DNA of 37,316 nucleotides from a virus: positions 1 through 37,316 of IMG/VR virus record IMGVR_UViG_3300042197_000311; one strand, written 5' to 3'. Numbering within the stretch: position 1 is the stretch's first letter; each line of letters begins with the position of its first letter. The translations under genes were made by a program, and so were the position numbers. Below the pieces are notes generated by a model. That model made no database searches. It worked only from the letters and a program-made list of their open reading frames with translations, and was not told where the DNA came from. Shown piece after piece: positions 16,919 through 23,712 of this stretch.

Positions 16919-17058
16919 CCAAAAACCAATTCGTAAGCATCTGCGCGATGCTGTATGTGCACCCGGAGGTAGCTCTTGAAAACCAAGAGGTTGTCGCAGC
17001 GCTCCGCAGTGGGGCCAGCGTTGACGAGATCGAGCAGATACTTAGTGCACTATTCTGA
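16915..17058 (+). CDS. Small early protein (47 aa)
   Basis: MTKNQFVSICAMLYVHP opens a 47-aa helical protein ending VDEIEQILSALF. The upstream in-frame ATG at 16849 lies inside the hairpins and gives unlikely sequence, so I start at 16915, preceded by AACCAATCCA. The pattern of HPEVALENQEVVAALRSG resembles short phage or prophage proteins of unknown role. It is the first firm gene of the early block. Confidence 0.72.
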   Translation: MTKNQFVSICAMLYVHPEVALENQEVVAALRSGASVDEIEQILSALF

Positions 17059-17102
17059 CCTAACCCACGCCGGTCCGATCCCGGCACAACCTAACCAAAC
17101 CA

Positions 17103-17465
17103 ATGAGCACGAAAACGCTATTCCCGCAATCCCTCGAAGAATTGATTCACCATGAGGACTTCATGCCATTTGGCAGCAATTCCGACGACTGGCTATCAGA
17201 TCCTGAAAGGATGGCCCGCATTACTGATGCAGCAGAACAGGGTTCTGATGGCTCAACTCATTACGAGGTAATCACCGACTGGCGGGAGTTTTTGAGCCTC
17301 GCCGCTGGTAATGAGGCGAGATTAATTTGGGACAAATTTGATGGCGATGAGCTCGAACAGGCCGAGCGGGAGCTTGAAGCGATTGTTGATTCGATCTCGC
17401 GTGAGATTGACGATTGCGAGGCATGGCACGACAAAAACGGATCATTACATGAGCAAATAGGATAA
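17103..17465 (+). CDS. Hypothetical acidic early protein (120 aa)
   Basis: A 120-aa acidic protein (DDWLSDPERMARITDAAEQG, then WDKFDGDELEQAERELE) with a predicted helical C-terminal half. I do not recognise the family. The leader is CCTAACCAAACCA directly before ATG, with no SD. Its charge would suit a DNA-mimic or host-takeover protein, but nothing specific supports this. Confidence 0.72.
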   Translation: MSTKTLFPQSLEELIHHEDFMPFGSNSDDWLSDPERMARITDAAEQGSDGSTHYEVITDWREFLSLAAGNEARLIWDKFDGDELEQAERELEAIVDSISREIDDCEAWHDKNGSLHEQIG

Positions 17466-17471
17466 AAAAAT

Positions 17472-17496
17472 CCAAACCAAACCAAACCAAACCAAA
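17472..17496 (+). repeat. (CCAAA)5 short tandem repeat in a gene leader
   Basis: Five perfect CCAAA units lie between the stop of the 120-aa gene (17465) and the next ATG (17517). A/C-only sequence continues to the start. Similar CAAACC runs precede 16915 and 17103. It forms an unstructured leader; changes in copy number could tune translation. Confidence 0.85.
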
Positions 17497-17516
17497 CCAG
17501 TAGAAAACCAAAAACC

Positions 17517-17678
17517 ATGAAAACCACGCTGACAACCGCGCAAGCCGCGCACCTATTAATTGACGACGAGAACGCAAATTGGAGCCGTGCCGGGGCGATT
17601 GCCTTTAGTAGGGCGCGGGCGGTTCAGTTTCGAGACCGGGGAAAGCGTCAATCGGCTTGTGGGATTCCAACTAATTAA
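17517..17678 (+). CDS. Small early protein (53 aa), possibly truncated family member
   Basis: ATG at 17517 after AAAACCAAAAACC, stop at 17676-17678. The first 28 residues (MKTTLTTAQAAHLLIDDENA then NWSRAGAIA) resemble the conserved start of a longer phage/bacterial family of unknown function as I remember it. The rest (FSRARAVQFRDRGKRQSAC) is basic and unlike that family, as if a frameshift replaced the C-terminus. The truncation is inference. Confidence 0.6.
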   Translation: MKTTLTTAQAAHLLIDDENANWSRAGAIAFSRARAVQFRDRGKRQSACGIPTN

Positions 17679-17696
17679 CGTGGAAAAGGGGAAACC

Positions 17697-17894
17697 ATGA
17701 ACCCGGCAATCGTCTCGATCCTGCAAACTTGCAGGGACATGCTGTTCCTCGGAGCGTTCGCTCTGCCAGTATTCGTCGCGATGTTCCGATGGGTGTGGCT
17801 GGCATCGTGGCCGCTATCGGTCGCCGGGGCGTGCGCGGTCTGGGTGACGGCTCCGGCTTTGTGGCTGGTGGGCATCCTATGGGCCGCACTCTAA
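17697..17894 (+). CDS. Small membrane protein with two hydrophobic segments (65 aa)
   Basis: A 65-aa protein with hydrophobic stretches at about 15-35 (MLFLGAFALPVFVAMFRWV) and 38-62 (PLSVAGACAVWVTAPALWLV) and a short connecting loop, so probably a two-helix inner-membrane protein. It starts at ATG 17697 after GGGGAAACC. Its place among early genes suggests a host-membrane or superinfection role rather than lysis, but this is a guess. Confidence 0.7.
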   Translation: MNPAIVSILQTCRDMLFLGAFALPVFVAMFRWVWLASWPLSVAGACAVWVTAPALWLVGILWAAL

Positions 17895-17904
17895 AAAAGG
17901 CGAA

Positions 17905-17920
17905 ACCGGGGCAACCCGGT
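17905..17920 (+). promoter_or_regulatory. Perfect GNRA-type hairpin between early genes
   Basis: ACCGGG and CCCGGT pair perfectly around the loop GCAA, 11 bases after the stop of the membrane-protein gene. The stem is GC-rich and the tetraloop is of the stable GNRA class. No T-tract follows, so a role in mRNA processing or stability, or a partial terminator, is more likely than full termination. Confidence 0.55.
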
Positions 17921-17956
17921 CTCCGGCGTGGCAAACCGGACTGATGAGCCTGCCAC

Positions 17957-17966
17957 CTAAAAACCG
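17957..17966 (+). repeat. CTAAAAACCG leader motif, copy 1 of 3
   Basis: CTAAAAACCG also occurs at 18193-18202 and 18996-19005. Each copy lies shortly before an ATG (17981, 18203, 19027). It appears to be a recurring A/C-rich translation leader of this phage. Confidence 0.55.
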
Positions 17967-17980
17967 AACCGACTAAAAAA

Positions 17981-18181
17981 ATGAGAACACAAAAGCAAAT
18001 CCGCGCGGCCTTCTGGGATGCGCACCCTGATCTTGAAGCACACGCGAGAAAGTTGGGCATTAAAACTGCGCCACACAACCGGCACAATGCTGATACCAGA
18101 GTAGCATTCGTGGAATTCGTGGAAAATCTCGCAAGAAACGGTGAGGTGTCCGACAAACTAGCTTTCCGCGCCACACTGTAA
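17981..18181 (+). CDS. Conserved-type small phage protein (66 aa)
   Basis: A 66-aa protein MRTQKQIRAAFWDAHP…, ending VSDKLAFRATL. The pattern 'WxxHP … DTRxAFVxFVExLxRxGxxSxKLAxRATL' is one I associate with a widespread small phage/prophage family of unknown function. The leader GACTAAAAAA precedes the ATG without SD. It is an orphan here, with no hint of role beyond its early position. Confidence 0.78.
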   Translation: MRTQKQIRAAFWDAHPDLEAHARKLGIKTAPHNRHNADTRVAFVEFVENLARNGEVSDKLAFRATL

Positions 18182-18202
18182 ACCAAAACCCGCTAAAAAC
18201 CG

Positions 18203-18547
18203 ATGAAATCCAAATCATTTACAATCGACAATCCCAAGGGAACCGACCATCCCGACAGCCTGCGGCTTTGCATCCCGACCGAAAACGGGGACAGCACCGG
18301 ACTGCGGGTGGCGACGATCCCGCCTGACCGCTACCAGACCGCCGGAGGCTACGTCGAAACCAGACCGTGGCAAGATATGGCAAGATTGCTGGCGTCCGCG
18401 CCGGTGCTTCTCGACGCCTGCCAGACTGCCTTGGCTTTCCTAAAAACGCATTTCCCTGCTGAGCATGGGAACCCAGCCTTGGGCATGGCATGGGGCCGTC
18501 TGGAGGATGCAATCCAAGTCGCGACCGGCGAGGAGGTGGAGTCATGA
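18203..18547 (+). CDS. Hypothetical early protein with ARLLASAPVLL motif (114 aa)
   Basis: A 114-aa protein. The first half is a small polar beta-like region. The second half has the helix WQDMARLLASAPVLLDACQT, a sequence style common in phage early proteins of unknown function. The stop overlaps the next start as ATGA (18544-18547), so both are translated together. The start follows CTAAAAACCG directly. Confidence 0.75.
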   Translation: MKSKSFTIDNPKGTDHPDSLRLCIPTENGDSTGLRVATIPPDRYQTAGGYVETRPWQDMARLLASAPVLLDACQTALAFLKTHFPAEHGNPALGMAWGRLEDAIQVATGEEVES

Positions 18548-18834
18548 ACCCGAAGTGGCAAAACGTTGACGAAATCGCTATCATGCTGGCAGATTCTGGT
18601 ATGGCGGCGTATGACGCATGGGACGAGGCGTGCTGGGTATTCGACATGGCCTGCATGGTCATGCAAAGGCCGATTGCCCTTAGTATGGCGCGGGAGACCA
18701 TTAAAAAGGAAATACCCGACTGGTCGGCGGATACGTTCGGCCGACTTATGGATTTGGCGGCATCTTACGCTGAACACGTCGAACCCGAACCCGAGCCGAG
18801 GAACCCGTGGAGTCTCGACCCTCGGGCGGACTAA
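18544..18834 (+). CDS. Hypothetical early protein (96 aa)
   Basis: A 96-aa protein starting MNPKWQNVDEIAIMLADSG, with aromatic and Met-rich helices in the middle (CWVFDMACMVMQRPI) and an acidic proline-rich tail (EPEPEPRNPWSLDPRAD). A start at 18490 is possible in frame but would overlap the previous gene by 58 bases; 18544 gives the ATGA coupling typical here. The function is unknown. Confidence 0.68.
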   Translation: MNPKWQNVDEIAIMLADSGMAAYDAWDEACWVFDMACMVMQRPIALSMARETIKKEIPDWSADTFGRLMDLAASYAEHVEPEPEPRNPWSLDPRAD

Positions 18835-18896
18835 ATACCCGCCAAAAAATCCGCATCCGTGACGTGGATTAAAACGAACCGAACCCGAGCCGAACA

Positions 18897-19052
18897 ATGG
18901 AAGCAATCTTGTTTAATCTTGCCCATGATCTTGCAGCCATGACTGGCATATGGATTATCCTGTGGGTCATAGGTGCGCTACTCACTCATGCCCTGCTAAA
19001 AACCGAAACCGAACCAACTAAAAACGATGAACCTGCGAGAAGTGACGATTAA
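18897..19052 (+). CDS. Small single-pass membrane protein (51 aa)
   Basis: ATG at 18897 (leader CCGAGCCGAACA) to TAA at 19050. The hydrophobic helix lies at about 12-36 (TGIWIILWVIGALLTHALL) and is followed by a charged tail (KTETEPTKNDEPARSDD). The tail is encoded by the A/C-rich spacer and overlaps the next gene by 26 bases. The helix makes this credible; the overlap lowers confidence. Confidence 0.55.
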   Translation: MEAILFNLAHDLAAMTGIWIILWVIGALLTHALLKTETEPTKNDEPARSDD

Positions 19053-19287
19053 AAGAAGTAAACCCGACGAATACGACATACGAACGTACACGCTCACCGA
19101 GGCGCGTATGCCTTGGCTTGAGCCGAAAAAGACCGTGGTGCTGATGCCAGTAAAAAGGTGGTATCACAAGCCGAAACCGTCCATTTTCGTGGGATGGAAC
19201 ATGGTGAACCTTGAGCGAGCCGAGTTTGCCAAGCTCCTCAAAAAGATCCGAGCCGAGAATCGCGAGAAAACGGAGGTGGCAGCATGA
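19027..19287 (+). CDS. Hypothetical basic protein (86 aa)
   Basis: An 86-aa basic protein (MNLREVTIKRSKPDEYDIRT…) with a hydrophobic patch (KKTVVLMPVKRWYHKP) and a Lys/Arg/Glu helix at the end. I do not recognise it. It ends in an ATGA overlap with the DnaA-like gene and so may work with it. Its start follows CTAAAAACGA. Confidence 0.7.
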   Translation: MNLREVTIKRSKPDEYDIRTYTLTEARMPWLEPKKTVVLMPVKRWYHKPKPSIFVGWNMVNLERAEFAKLLKKIRAENREKTEVAA

Positions 19288-19652
19288 TAACCGACTTAAA
19301 AATGACCGACCCGAGAACAGCCGAGTTTGACGCGCTGGTGGCAGTGGTCTGTGATGAATACCGACTCGACCCGGAAAGGGTGGTTTCTAAAAGGCGAACC
19401 CATGATGTGACGACCGCTAAAAACATCATCGGCGCGATCTGGAGCGAGCATAATAAATACGAGGACACGGCTCGGAGGCTCCATTGGGACAGTCCTGCGG
19501 CTATCTACGCTGCTCGCAAAAGGGTGGCACAGTTGCTCGACGACCCGAGGCACGCCGCGAGGATTGCGAGGATCTTCCAAAGGCTGGCGGAGGCATCTCC
19601 GTGGCTTATGGTGGAGCCCGAGCCAGCTAAAACCCAGCAAATACAAGACTAA
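19284..19652 (+). CDS. DnaA domain-IV-like DNA-binding protein (122 aa)
   Basis: A 122-aa protein. Residues about 27-85 resemble the C-terminal DNA-binding domain of DnaA. A basic segment RVVSKRRTHDVTTAKNIIGA stands where DnaA has its R…E.T..S...IG stretch, followed by a recognition region ending AAIYAARKRVAQLL (DnaA: HTTVLHA-kki). There is no AAA+ domain, so it is a stand-alone DNA binder. It could mark the phage origin or recruit the host replisome, and it sits in the replication cluster with the helicase loader far downstream. The similarity is by eye. Confidence 0.65.
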   Translation: MITDLKMTDPRTAEFDALVAVVCDEYRLDPERVVSKRRTHDVTTAKNIIGAIWSEHNKYEDTARRLHWDSPAAIYAARKRVAQLLDDPRHAARIARIFQRLAEASPWLMVEPEPAKTQQIQD

Positions 19653-19653
19653 A

Positions 19654-19854
19654 ATGATTCGACTCCTCTCCATCGACGAACTGGCGGAACACCTAAAAAT
19701 TCCAGAAAAAGTGCTTGCATTGCTCGTCGTGGAGGGGAGAATCCCTCATCGAATGGTGGCTGGGTGGCCATTGTTCGACCCAACAAACCTCGGCCCAGTA
19801 GTGGCTGAACTAACCAGAAGACTAAAATGGGAAGAAAAAGAAAACCAAACTTGA
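19654..19854 (+). CDS. Excisionase/MerR-like small HTH protein (66 aa)
   Basis: ATG at 19654 lies 1 base after the previous stop. The N-terminal segment MIRLLSIDELAEHLKIPEK is a helix-turn-helix of the excisionase/MerR type, and VVEGRIPHRMVAGWPLFDP matches its wing. No integrase accompanies it, so a transcription or origin-binding role is more likely than excision. An upstream in-frame ATG at 19564 would bury it in the previous gene. Confidence 0.7.
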   Translation: MIRLLSIDELAEHLKIPEKVLALLVVEGRIPHRMVAGWPLFDPTNLGPVVAELTRRLKWEEKENQT

Positions 19855-20042
19855 TTGAGATCACCGTAAAAGAAAAACACGGCCCTCATCTGTTGAATAA
19901 ATTAAGATTAAGCAGCGATATGCTTGTGGATGAATCATTCGAGACATTCCGCGATCAGGTCATTGCAATCATTTACAGAAAAACACAAACACCGAACACC
20001 GATGGAAACACCGACACAAACACAGGAAACACCGAAGGCTGA
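19827..20042 (+). CDS. Hypothetical basic early protein (71 aa) with Asn/Thr tail
   Basis: A 71-aa protein. MGRKRKPNLIEITVKEKHGP is basic, the middle is helical, and the tail is a low-complexity NTDGNTDTNTGNTEG. It overlaps the HTH gene by 28 bases and the RecT-like gene by 41. The tail is encoded by an ACCGA/ACACA-rich stretch that doubles as the RecT leader. The body looks coding; the tail may be a by-product. Confidence 0.58.
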   Translation: MGRKRKPNLIEITVKEKHGPHLLNKLRLSSDMLVDESFETFRDQVIAIIYRKTQTPNTDGNTDTNTGNTEG

Positions 20043-20760
20043 GATCAGCCTCGACGTTCAGCAATCAATGGCCCTTGCCACAGTGCAGGCCGAAACACAA
20101 GCGTTTGAGCTTGCCCAGCGGCAGGCAAAGATGCTTGCCAGCAGTAGCCTAGTCCCAAAGGACTTCCAAGGAAATGTGGCGAACTGTGGAATCGCGATCA
20201 ACGTGGCTAAAAGGACGCGCCTCGACCCGCTTATGGTTTGCCAAAACCTAGCGATCATCCACGGGCGACCAAGCTGGAGTGCAACTGCGCTCATCGGCAT
20301 GATCAACTCATGCGGGCGATACACGCCGCTGCGATTCGTCTTTGATAACGAGGACGAGCCGACATCGTGCTACGCTGTGGCGACCGATAAAGAGTCCGGC
20401 CAAGAACTCAAGGGTGAGAAGATCACCTTGGAGATGGCGAAGAAGGAAGGATGGTCAACAAAGAACGGATCGAAGTGGCTGACAATGCCGGGACAAATGC
20501 TGCGCTATCGTGCTGCCTCATTCTGGAGCCGTGCCTATGCCTCCGACTTGTCTCTTGGTTTCTACACCCAAGACGAGGTTCGCGACTTTGCTGCTCCTCA
20601 TCGAAACGTCACACCGAATCCGTTCGTAAAAGAGGAACCCGTGGTGACTGAACCAGAAGTGGTGGAGGCTGAAGTGGTACAGCCCGAGCCAGAACCAGAG
20701 ATTAAGAACCGCAAACTAGCTGCCAAGCTGGATGCAATCATCGAGGACATGGTGTCATGA
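20002..20760 (+). CDS. recT: RecT-like single-strand annealing protein
   Basis: A 252-aa recombinase that anneals complementary single strands, acting with the exonuclease downstream. The core begins near residue 17 (ISLDVQQSMALATVQAETQA). NCGIAINVAKRTRLDPLMVC is the usual RecT 'C..A..l.LDP' region, and KWLTMPGQMLRYRAASFWSR followed by DLSLGFYTQDEV matches its C-terminal signature. The last 60 residues are an acidic PEP/VV-rich linker and a basic tip. I start at METPTQ (20002); an upstream ATG at 19924 gives 26 extra unlikely residues. Confidence 0.86.
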   Translation: METPTQTQETPKAEISLDVQQSMALATVQAETQAFELAQRQAKMLASSSLVPKDFQGNVANCGIAINVAKRTRLDPLMVCQNLAIIHGRPSWSATALIGMINSCGRYTPLRFVFDNEDEPTSCYAVATDKESGQELKGEKITLEMAKKEGWSTKNGSKWLTMPGQMLRYRAASFWSRAYASDLSLGFYTQDEVRDFAAPHRNVTPNPFVKEEPVVTEPEVVEAEVVQPEPEPEIKNRKLAAKLDAIIEDMVS

Positions 20761-20782
20761 ATATATTACCAAATAGAAAACT

Positions 20783-21187
20783 ATGAATATGGAAGCATCA
20801 GAGGAATGGAAGAATAGAAGCCGAGTTTATCCAGTAGACATCACCATTGGGTTTATTGATGGAGCTTCAGAAGATCTAATAAATTATGACCATTTCTATG
20901 AAATGATATGGTTTAGGAGATGCTGGAAAGTTGATTCCATACATAAAGTTTATGATGCACAAGAATGGTGCTTATCAATGCTAAACAAGGACATGGATTT
21001 TTTTAAGGAAAAAAACAATACTGAATTTCCAGATATGGTAATCGGATGCGTTATAGGAGAACCGACCATGACAAAAGAGAACATATTCACGTGGCATCGT
21101 GGTTGGATTTTCGCCAAACCAACCCAAAATGCGTACAAGAAATTTTTGGCAACCGGAAGGGAGCTTGGTGACCATGAAAACGACTAA
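20783..21187 (+). CDS. Hypothetical AT-rich accessory protein (134 aa)
   Basis: A 134-aa protein rich in Trp, Tyr, Phe and Met (YEMIWFRRCWKVDSIHKVY, IFTWHRGWIFAKPTQNAY) with acidic patches. I recognise no family. The bases are much AT-richer than in the RecT-like gene before it, as in the zinc-ribbon gene at 22456 and the pair at 1372-2111, suggesting recent acquisition. It lies between the annealase and exonuclease genes, which are usually adjacent. Confidence 0.68.
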   Translation: MNMEASEEWKNRSRVYPVDITIGFIDGASEDLINYDHFYEMIWFRRCWKVDSIHKVYDAQEWCLSMLNKDMDFFKEKNNTEFPDMVIGCVIGEPTMTKENIFTWHRGWIFAKPTQNAYKKFLATGRELGDHEND

Positions 21188-21338
21188 AAAAACGGCGGCA
21201 GTCAACAAATACCTTGCAGAAAAGTTAGTGCGTGATCGTCCTTTTTTACGGGATAAGAGCGCAAGAAGTAAGGACATGGCGCAACTTTCCTATTGCATTG
21301 ACCATGCGCTGCTTTACTTAAAGAACAGACAAGCATGA
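21174..21338 (+). CDS. Small basic protein (54 aa)
   Basis: MKTTKKTAAVNKYLAEKLVR opens a 54-aa basic helical protein ending LLYLKNRQA. The ATG at 21174 overlaps the previous gene by 14 bases, and the stop overlaps the next start as ATGA. An upstream in-frame ATG at 21099 is less likely because it would overlap by 89 bases. No function is evident. Confidence 0.6.
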   Translation: MKTTKKTAAVNKYLAEKLVRDRPFLRDKSARSKDMAQLSYCIDHALLYLKNRQA

Positions 21339-21619
21339 ACTCAACTGGTAAAAAGCACACTTCTGGATGGCATGGTGTAAAGACGATGGCATCACAAGGA
21401 GTGGGTGGATTCCGAACAATCGGAGAGATCCGCCGATACGAGCAAGCAAGGAAACTCGAAAAACGCGAGGAGTACTTGCGAATGCTTGAAGAAATGGAGC
21501 AGGAAGAGTTGAAGAAAAAACAACGACCCAAGATAGTAACCTATGAAATTACAGAAACCAATGAAACTGACTGGTATGAAGTCCTCGGACTACCACTCGG
21601 AAACCGCATCACCGACTAA
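21335..21619 (+). CDS. Hypothetical basic protein with coiled coil (94 aa)
   Basis: A 94-aa protein. A Gly/His-rich start (MNSTGKKHTSGWHGVKTM) is followed by a long charged helix (RRYEQARKLEKREEYLRMLE), probably a coiled coil. The C-terminal 20 residues overlap the exonuclease gene in another frame. The ATGA overlap with the 54-aa gene supports translation. Confidence 0.62.
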   Translation: MNSTGKKHTSGWHGVKTMASQGVGGFRTIGEIRRYEQARKLEKREEYLRMLEEMEQEELKKKQRPKIVTYEITETNETDWYEVLGLPLGNRITD

Positions 21620-22358
21620 CCTTGGTGGTTCTGTCAGTAAGTCGATGCTGTGGGCATTCAACCAGTCTCCATTCAAGTGGAGATTCGGAAAGAAGTCTGC
21701 TCCATCACCGGCGATGCAACTCGGCAGCCTAGTCCACTTACTCTGCTTCCAGAAAAATGATTTCGAGGAAACCTACGCTATCTCACCATTTGACTCGTTC
21801 CGAACCAAGGAAAGCAAGGAGTGGCGTGAGGACACGGAGAACCAAGGTAAAGTGGTTATCACGGAGGATACCTACGCACATGCTTCGGACATGGCAGACT
21901 GCATCATGAACACAGATCTACTCTTCCACTTGGGTGAGTGCGAGTATGAGGTTGCGGTCAGATCCGACTTCCACGGCATCCCAGTGCAGGGGATGATCGA
22001 CATGGCCCCTAGACATGGGCAGATCCTTGCTGACCTCAAGACGACCAGTAGTATTACCGATGTTGCTGGACTCCAGAGGGCGATCCTCCAGCGGGGCTAC
22101 CACGTTCAAGCAGCAATGTATCTGGATCTATGGAATGCAGCCACAGGGGAATCCCGCGACCAGTTCCAGTTCCTATTCGTCGAAACGGAACCCCCATACG
22201 AACACGCTTGGGTGGAAATTTCTCCGAATTTGCTTGCCAAAGGCCGAGAAGAATACATGAATGCCCTCATGCGATGGATCGACTGCTCGTCTAAAAACAA
22301 GTGGCCGAAGTCCATCGAAGGAATGCAAACCATAGACCTGCCTGCTTGGTATCAATGA
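21543..22358 (+). CDS. PD-(D/E)XK exonuclease (RecE / exonuclease VIII-like)
   Basis: A 5'-3' double-strand exonuclease candidate that would supply single strands to the RecT-like annealase. In 271 residues: LGGSVSKSMLWAFNQSPFKW near 27-46, GSLVH at 61-65, GMIDMAPRHG with D153, the catalytic DLK at 164-166 (ILADLKTT), and the helix RGYHVQAAMYLDLW with Y186 and Q189. These match the DUF3799/RecE nuclease fold. The start is uncertain: ATG 21561 follows ACAGAAACCA, closer to this phage's leaders, and 21576 is also possible. The gene overlaps the previous one by up to 77 bases. Confidence 0.85.
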   Translation: MKLQKPMKLTGMKSSDYHSETASPTNLGGSVSKSMLWAFNQSPFKWRFGKKSAPSPAMQLGSLVHLLCFQKNDFEETYAISPFDSFRTKESKEWREDTENQGKVVITEDTYAHASDMADCIMNTDLLFHLGECEYEVAVRSDFHGIPVQGMIDMAPRHGQILADLKTTSSITDVAGLQRAILQRGYHVQAAMYLDLWNAATGESRDQFQFLFVETEPPYEHAWVEISPNLLAKGREEYMNALMRWIDCSSKNKWPKSIEGMQTIDLPAWYQ

Positions 22359-22455
22359 AAACTTTTCCCGGTGTGGTGGCGAGATGCTTAACGTGTGTTA
22401 GGTGTTTCATGGTTGCATTGCCACCACATCGGGAATCAATCCACAAACCAATAAA

Positions 22456-22809
22456 ATGCCATACAACGAAACAGTTATTACTGGAATACCCAAAGGTTAT
22501 TTGGAATGGTATGTGCCAACCTTTTATTTCCCAAACTATCACGATTTTAAGCCGACATTCCCGAAATGGTGGGAAAACAAAAAAGCTATTTGCTGGAGTG
22601 ATGATTGCAGAAATGAATTTAACTTGTCTGATGTTGATGTCGAAGACCCGCATTGTGATAGAAGTGATTTTTGGGGAACGGAATGTTACATCAAATTTAG
22701 ATGTCCTAAATGTAATTACAAAATGGTATATACAGCAATGACGTTGGAGGTAATTGGTGTTCAAATAATTGAGCATTTTAGAAAACACAAACAAACAAAC
22801 AAACAATGA
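22456..22809 (+). CDS. Hypothetical zinc-ribbon-like protein (117 aa)
   Basis: A 117-aa protein with cysteines C46 and C51 (AICWSDDCRNEF), C67, C77 and C83-C86 (RCPKCNYKM), a pattern able to bind zinc. The N-terminus is aromatic (YLEWYVPTFYFPNYHDF). I start at 22456 after CAAACCAATAAA; an in-frame ATG at 22402 is possible. The gene is AT-rich, like other accessory genes here. Its last residues (HKQTNKQ) come from the CAAA repeat that also forms the SSB leader. Confidence 0.68.
   Translation: MPYNETVITGIPKGYLEWYVPTFYFPNYHDFKPTFPKWWENKKAICWSDDCRNEFNLSDVDVEDPHCDRSDFWGTECYIKFRCPKCNYKMVYTAMTLEVIGVQIIEHFRKHKQTNKQ
22788..22805 (+). repeat. (CAAA)4 tandem repeat before the SSB start
   Basis: Four CAAA units plus CA precede ATG 22806. 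The repeat lies inside the 3' end of the zinc-ribbon gene, so it is both coding and leader. A unit gained or lost would shift that protein's end and change the SSB leader length. Confidence 0.8.
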
Positions 22810-23108
22810 TTACTACATCAATAAACGTGACGAAGATAGATAAGAGTGCCATCAAGGATCATAAGAGCGGAGGGAAATACCTTGCTCTTACGCTGATGGA
22901 AAACAAAAACGGCCCAGACCAGTATGGCAACGATGGATACGTTGTGCAGGACATCGGTAAGGTACGCCGGGAAGCTGGCGAGCGAGGCCCGATCATTGGA
23001 AACTGGAAGAATGTTGGGGGATTCACGAAACGTCCTACTGTTCCGCAACAACCAGCACCAGCAGCAAAAAGCAGTTGGGATGATGAGGTAGACGAAATTC
23101 CATTTTGA
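22806..23108 (+). CDS. ssb: Short single-stranded DNA-binding protein (100 aa)
   Basis: A 100-aa protein. The body has short beta-like segments (ITTSINVTKIDKSAIKDHKS, GKYLALTLMEN, GYVVQDIGKVRREAG). A Pro/Gln/Ala linker follows, and the tip DEVDEIPF matches the acidic SSB C-terminal tail that docks replication and repair proteins. It is shorter than bacterial SSB (about 170 aa) and its OB fold is not obvious by eye, so the tail and the gene order (between exonuclease and RuvC) carry the call. Confidence 0.78.
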   Translation: MITTSINVTKIDKSAIKDHKSGGKYLALTLMENKNGPDQYGNDGYVVQDIGKVRREAGERGPIIGNWKNVGGFTKRPTVPQQPAPAAKSSWDDEVDEIPF

Positions 23109-23111
23109 TCC

Positions 23112-23420
23112 ATGACACTTCCCTACCTAGTAAAAGAGGTGGCCCAAAAGGCTGGATATGTATCCATGACAACTCCGTATGACATCCTTCCAAGAACTCC
23201 GAAGGACATTAGGGAGCGCAACCAATGGATGCTGGATCGTGTCATTGCGGATATGCAGGGATGCGATGCTGTCCTAGTGGAAACAGCCAAGGGGCCGGAA
23301 GTCTGGCGGCACGTTTCGGAACTAGACATAGACGAAAACGGAATCCGCCGTGGATCATCTGGAAAGCAGCACCATGTACCAAGTTTGAGACGTGGAAAGA
23401 AGGTAAAGGATGAAAAGTGA
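23112..23420 (+). CDS. Hypothetical early protein (102 aa)
   Basis: A 102-aa protein with a helical N-terminus (LPYLVKEVAQKAGYVSM), a middle with RERNQWMLDRVIADMQGCDA, and a basic end (HHVPSLRRGKKVKDEK). I do not recognise it. It lies 3 bases after ssb and overlaps the next gene by 11 bases, so it belongs to the recombination operon. Confidence 0.68.
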   Translation: MTLPYLVKEVAQKAGYVSMTTPYDILPRTPKDIRERNQWMLDRVIADMQGCDAVLVETAKGPEVWRHVSELDIDENGIRRGSSGKQHHVPSLRRGKKVKDEK

Positions 23421-23712
23421 CATAGACAGGCTTTGCCCGACACCGCCAGCGGACAAACCTTGGGTGAGTGAAACATCAGTTCTTGTGAAGGCACTACGCA
23501 TCCTTGCCGAGGACATCCAATCAGATGATGGCGTGGCAAACGCTTGCATCTACGAGGCTGCGGAACGTATCCAGCAATTATCCGACCAACTTGCCAAGTG
23601 GAAGCAATGCGCTCACGATCTTGCTATCTACGGCATGAGCAACTCTTGGCAATCACTAGACTGGCAGGAGGCCATGACGCGATACGTCAAGCTGCGGGAG
23701 GGAGAACAATGA
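23410..23712 (+). CDS. Helical early protein, paralogue of the gene at 25514 (100 aa)
   Basis: A 100-aa helical protein. Its C-terminal part QLAKWKQCAHDLAIYGMSNS followed by WQEAMTRYVKLREG aligns with ELERWRNCARQLAALGMSKD and WNKAMEFYRKLQSG in the protein at 25514-25960. This LxxWxxCAxxLA pattern is one I associate with small phage proteins that often begin MSDTPRTD. The function is unknown. It ends in an ATGA overlap with the RuvC-like gene. Confidence 0.7.
   Translation: MKSDIDRLCPTPPADKPWVSETSVLVKALRILAEDIQSDDGVANACIYEAAERIQQLSDQLAKWKQCAHDLAIYGMSNSWQSLDWQEAMTRYVKLREGEQ

Noticed and set aside
16719-17087. A 122-codon minus-strand frame opposite the first early genes
   Set aside because: It is antisense to 16915-17058 and the hairpin leader, has Ser/Arg-rich low-quality sequence and no matching neighbours.
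22355-22741. A frame starting with ATGA at the exonuclease stop, with CLTCVRC
   Set aside because: After about 35 codons it runs antiphase through the zinc-ribbon gene, whose cysteine pattern and leader are better. The first part is unlike a protein family.
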